A DNA stretch of 5,564 bases from Actinomycetes bacterium. GTDB lineage: Bacteria > Planctomycetota > Phycisphaerae > JAACET01. The position numbers and the translations under genes were made by a program. Under the pieces are notes generated by a model. That model did not search any database. It had not been told where the DNA came from and saw nothing but the letters and a program-made list of their open reading frames with translations. The DNA lies in contig DAOVKO010000144.1 of assembly GCA_030631725.1 (NCBI GenBank), positions 1 through 5,564 of the forward strand, given 5' to 3'. Shown one piece after another: positions 4,588 through 5,564 of the stretch. Numbering within the stretch: the first letter of the stretch is position 1; every line of letters starts with the position of its first letter.

Positions 4588-5289
4588 TTAGGGAAGAAAC
4601 TTGTCGATTTTGATCCTTCCCCAAACGTTTAGCCGTCTAAATGCTTCGGCGTAGGGGACGCCGCACTGCAGGCCGCGGAATTTGGCTACGGTTTCCAACA
4701 TGTCAGTTGGCTCGGCTTTGTGATGCCCTTCGATCCACTGGAGTTGACTTTGGTGGCAGAAGAACATCTGCTTTTTGGTCTCGAGGTGGTCGGTGATGTC
4801 CACGAAGTCGGTGGGCTCAAAGCCCATGCCGGCCAGGGTGTCCATATAGAAGACGGGGGTGATGTTTTCGTGGGCGGGGAGTTTGGTTTTGTAGAGGGGC
4901 AAGGTGGAAGTGAACGAGGCATCAAATACCAGTTGGCTGGTGATGACATGGTCGGGCATGTAGTCGTTGGGACTATGAGTTAAGATGACGTCGGGCTTGG
5001 CCTGGCGGATGATATCCACGGTTTTGATGCGCATTTGTTCGGTGGGATAGAGATCGACGTCGCCGGCTATAGGCCCCAGGGGTTGGGCATTTATCAGTTT
5101 GGCTGCTGCTTTGGCTTCTGCATCGCGGGTTTGGGCCAGCTCTTGCGGGTCGATGTTCAAGCCGCCCATGTTGCCGCTGCACAGATGAGCCATTATGACT
5201 TCATGGCCTTGGTCGGCATACTTGGCCAGAGTGCCCCCGCACAGCAATTCCAGATCGTCGGGATGTGCTCCCACAGCTAGAATGCGCAT
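4588..5289 (-). CDS. PIG-L/LmbE family deacetylase
   Basis: A 233-residue protein, normal length for the bacterial PIG-L (LmbE) family of metal-dependent N-acetylglucosamine-type deacetylases. The metal motif AHPDDLE is at residues 8-14 (His9, Asp12 ligands). The second motif is HSPNDYMPDH at 105-114, with His114 the third ligand; Asp11 is the likely general base. The Rossmann-like N-terminus (RILAVGAHPDD) and the C-terminal FRGLQCGVPYAEAFR stretch also fit the family. Relatives act on GlcNAc-malate, GlcNAc-inositol or sugar-lipid substrates; which applies here cannot be read. The start is set by AAAGGAG 9 bases before the ATG. It lies 48 bp downstream of lysA on the same strand and probably shares its transcript. 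Its stop codon TAA coincides with the TTA flanking the MITE-like element. Confidence 0.93.
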   Translation of the reverse strand: MRILAVGAHPDDLELLCGGTLAKYADQGHEVIMAHLCSGNMGGLNIDPQELAQTRDAEAKAAAKLINAQPLGPIAGDVDLYPTEQMRIKTVDIIRQAKPDVILTHSPNDYMPDHVITSQLVFDASFTSTLPLYKTKLPAHENITPVFYMDTLAGMGFEPTDFVDITDHLETKKQMFFCHQSQLQWIEGHHKAEPTDMLETVAKFRGLQCGVPYAEAFRRLNVWGRIKIDKFLP

Positions 5290-5298
5290 TTTGTTTTA

Positions 5299-5305
5299 CT
5301 CCTTT
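5299..5305 (-). promoter_or_regulatory. ribosome binding site AAAGGAG for the PIG-L gene
   Basis: The minus strand reads AAAGGAG-TAAAACAAA-ATG, a strong Shine-Dalgarno with a 9-base spacer that supports the start at 5289. No promoter is evident in the 48 bp lysA-PIG-L gap. Confidence 0.75.
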
Positions 5306-5337
5306 GTTGGCGAGTCGGACATGCCGATCGGCTGGCG

Positions 5338-5564
5338 TCATTCGCAAAGCTGCTCCGGGGCTATCAGATCGTCATAGGTTTCTCGTCGGCGGATGGTCCT
5401 GTGCTCAGAGCCGCTGACCAGCACCTCCGGTGCTCGGGGGCGGGAGTTGTATTGGCTGGCCATGCTGGCACAATAAGCCCCGGCAGTGAAGACGGCCAAC
5501 AAATCTTCCCGCTTTACCGGCGGCAGCAATCGATCCTTGGCAAAGAAGTCGGTGGACTCGCATA
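5338..5564 (-). CDS. lysA: diaminopimelate decarboxylase, C-terminal end (5' part outside window)
   Basis: The last 74 codons of LysA, which makes L-lysine from meso-diaminopimelate using PLP in the cytosol. The visible part opens with CESTDFFAKDR, the active-site Cys segment (family form CESxD...DR) that acts across the dimer interface. It continues through LLAVFTAGAYCASMASQYNSRPRAPEVLV, seen here as FTAGAY followed by CASMASQYNSRPRAPEVLV; the Tyr of GAY contacts PLP in characterised enzymes. The protein ends in a normal short tail (DDLIAPEQLCE) and TGA. Sequence beyond 5564 would hold the TIM-barrel domain and PLP lysine. It lies upstream of PIG-L on the same strand. Identity is secure because these motifs are highly conserved. 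Confidence 0.94.
   Translation of the reverse strand, partial: CESTDFFAKDRLLPPVKREDLLAVFTAGAYCASMASQYNSRPRAPEVLVSGSEHRTIRRRETYDDLIAPEQLCE

Overview
The window is a 5.6 kb piece of a bacterial chromosome of moderate to high GC. It carries two conserved-looking flanks and a variable middle. The organism cannot be named from the sequence. The lysA tail and the PIG-L deacetylase resemble versions found in environmental groups such as Planctomycetota or Chloroflexota, but this is a low-confidence impression. Three genes (HTH regulator, its membrane partner, nucleotidyltransferase) and a short repeat element look like accessory material.

Layout. Bases 1-1089 (+) are the 3' part of an alpha/beta hydrolase gene that begins outside the window. 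On the right, on the minus strand, lie the last 74 codons of lysA (diaminopimelate decarboxylase), a complete PIG-L/LmbE-type deacetylase gene (4588-5289), a 158 bp palindromic MITE-like element (4430-4587), and a 290-residue polytopic membrane protein gene (3476-4348). The hydrolase and membrane-protein genes converge, and the 2.4 kb between them is unusual.

The middle is built as two tandem units of almost equal length (1214 and 1240 bp). Each unit starts with the same ~99 bp palindrome-rich sequence (1094-1192 and 2308-2406, about 89% identical). Each ends with the same ~145 bp sequence containing the 3' end of the membrane-protein gene (2169-2316 and 3414-3556; 95% identical over the last 106 bp). 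The cargo in between is entirely different. Unit 1 carries a plus-strand AadA/DUF4111-type nucleotidyltransferase gene. Unit 2 carries a minus-strand operon of a DUF2975-like four-helix membrane protein and an HTH_26-type regulator. The middle junction (2308-2316) is an exact hybrid of the two outer boundaries, joined through a shared 9-mer, GCCGGGGCC. This is what a tandem fusion of two alleles of one convergent intergenic locus, each with its own cargo, would leave behind.

Function. The cargo genes look self-contained. One is a possible aminoglycoside-modifying enzyme, perhaps with a short leader ORF. The other is a small regulator/membrane pair with its own good promoter. PIG-L follows lysA by 48 bp and probably shares its transcript. 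The MITE-like element sits exactly at the PIG-L stop codon and just upstream of the membrane-protein promoter, so it may insulate or alter both.
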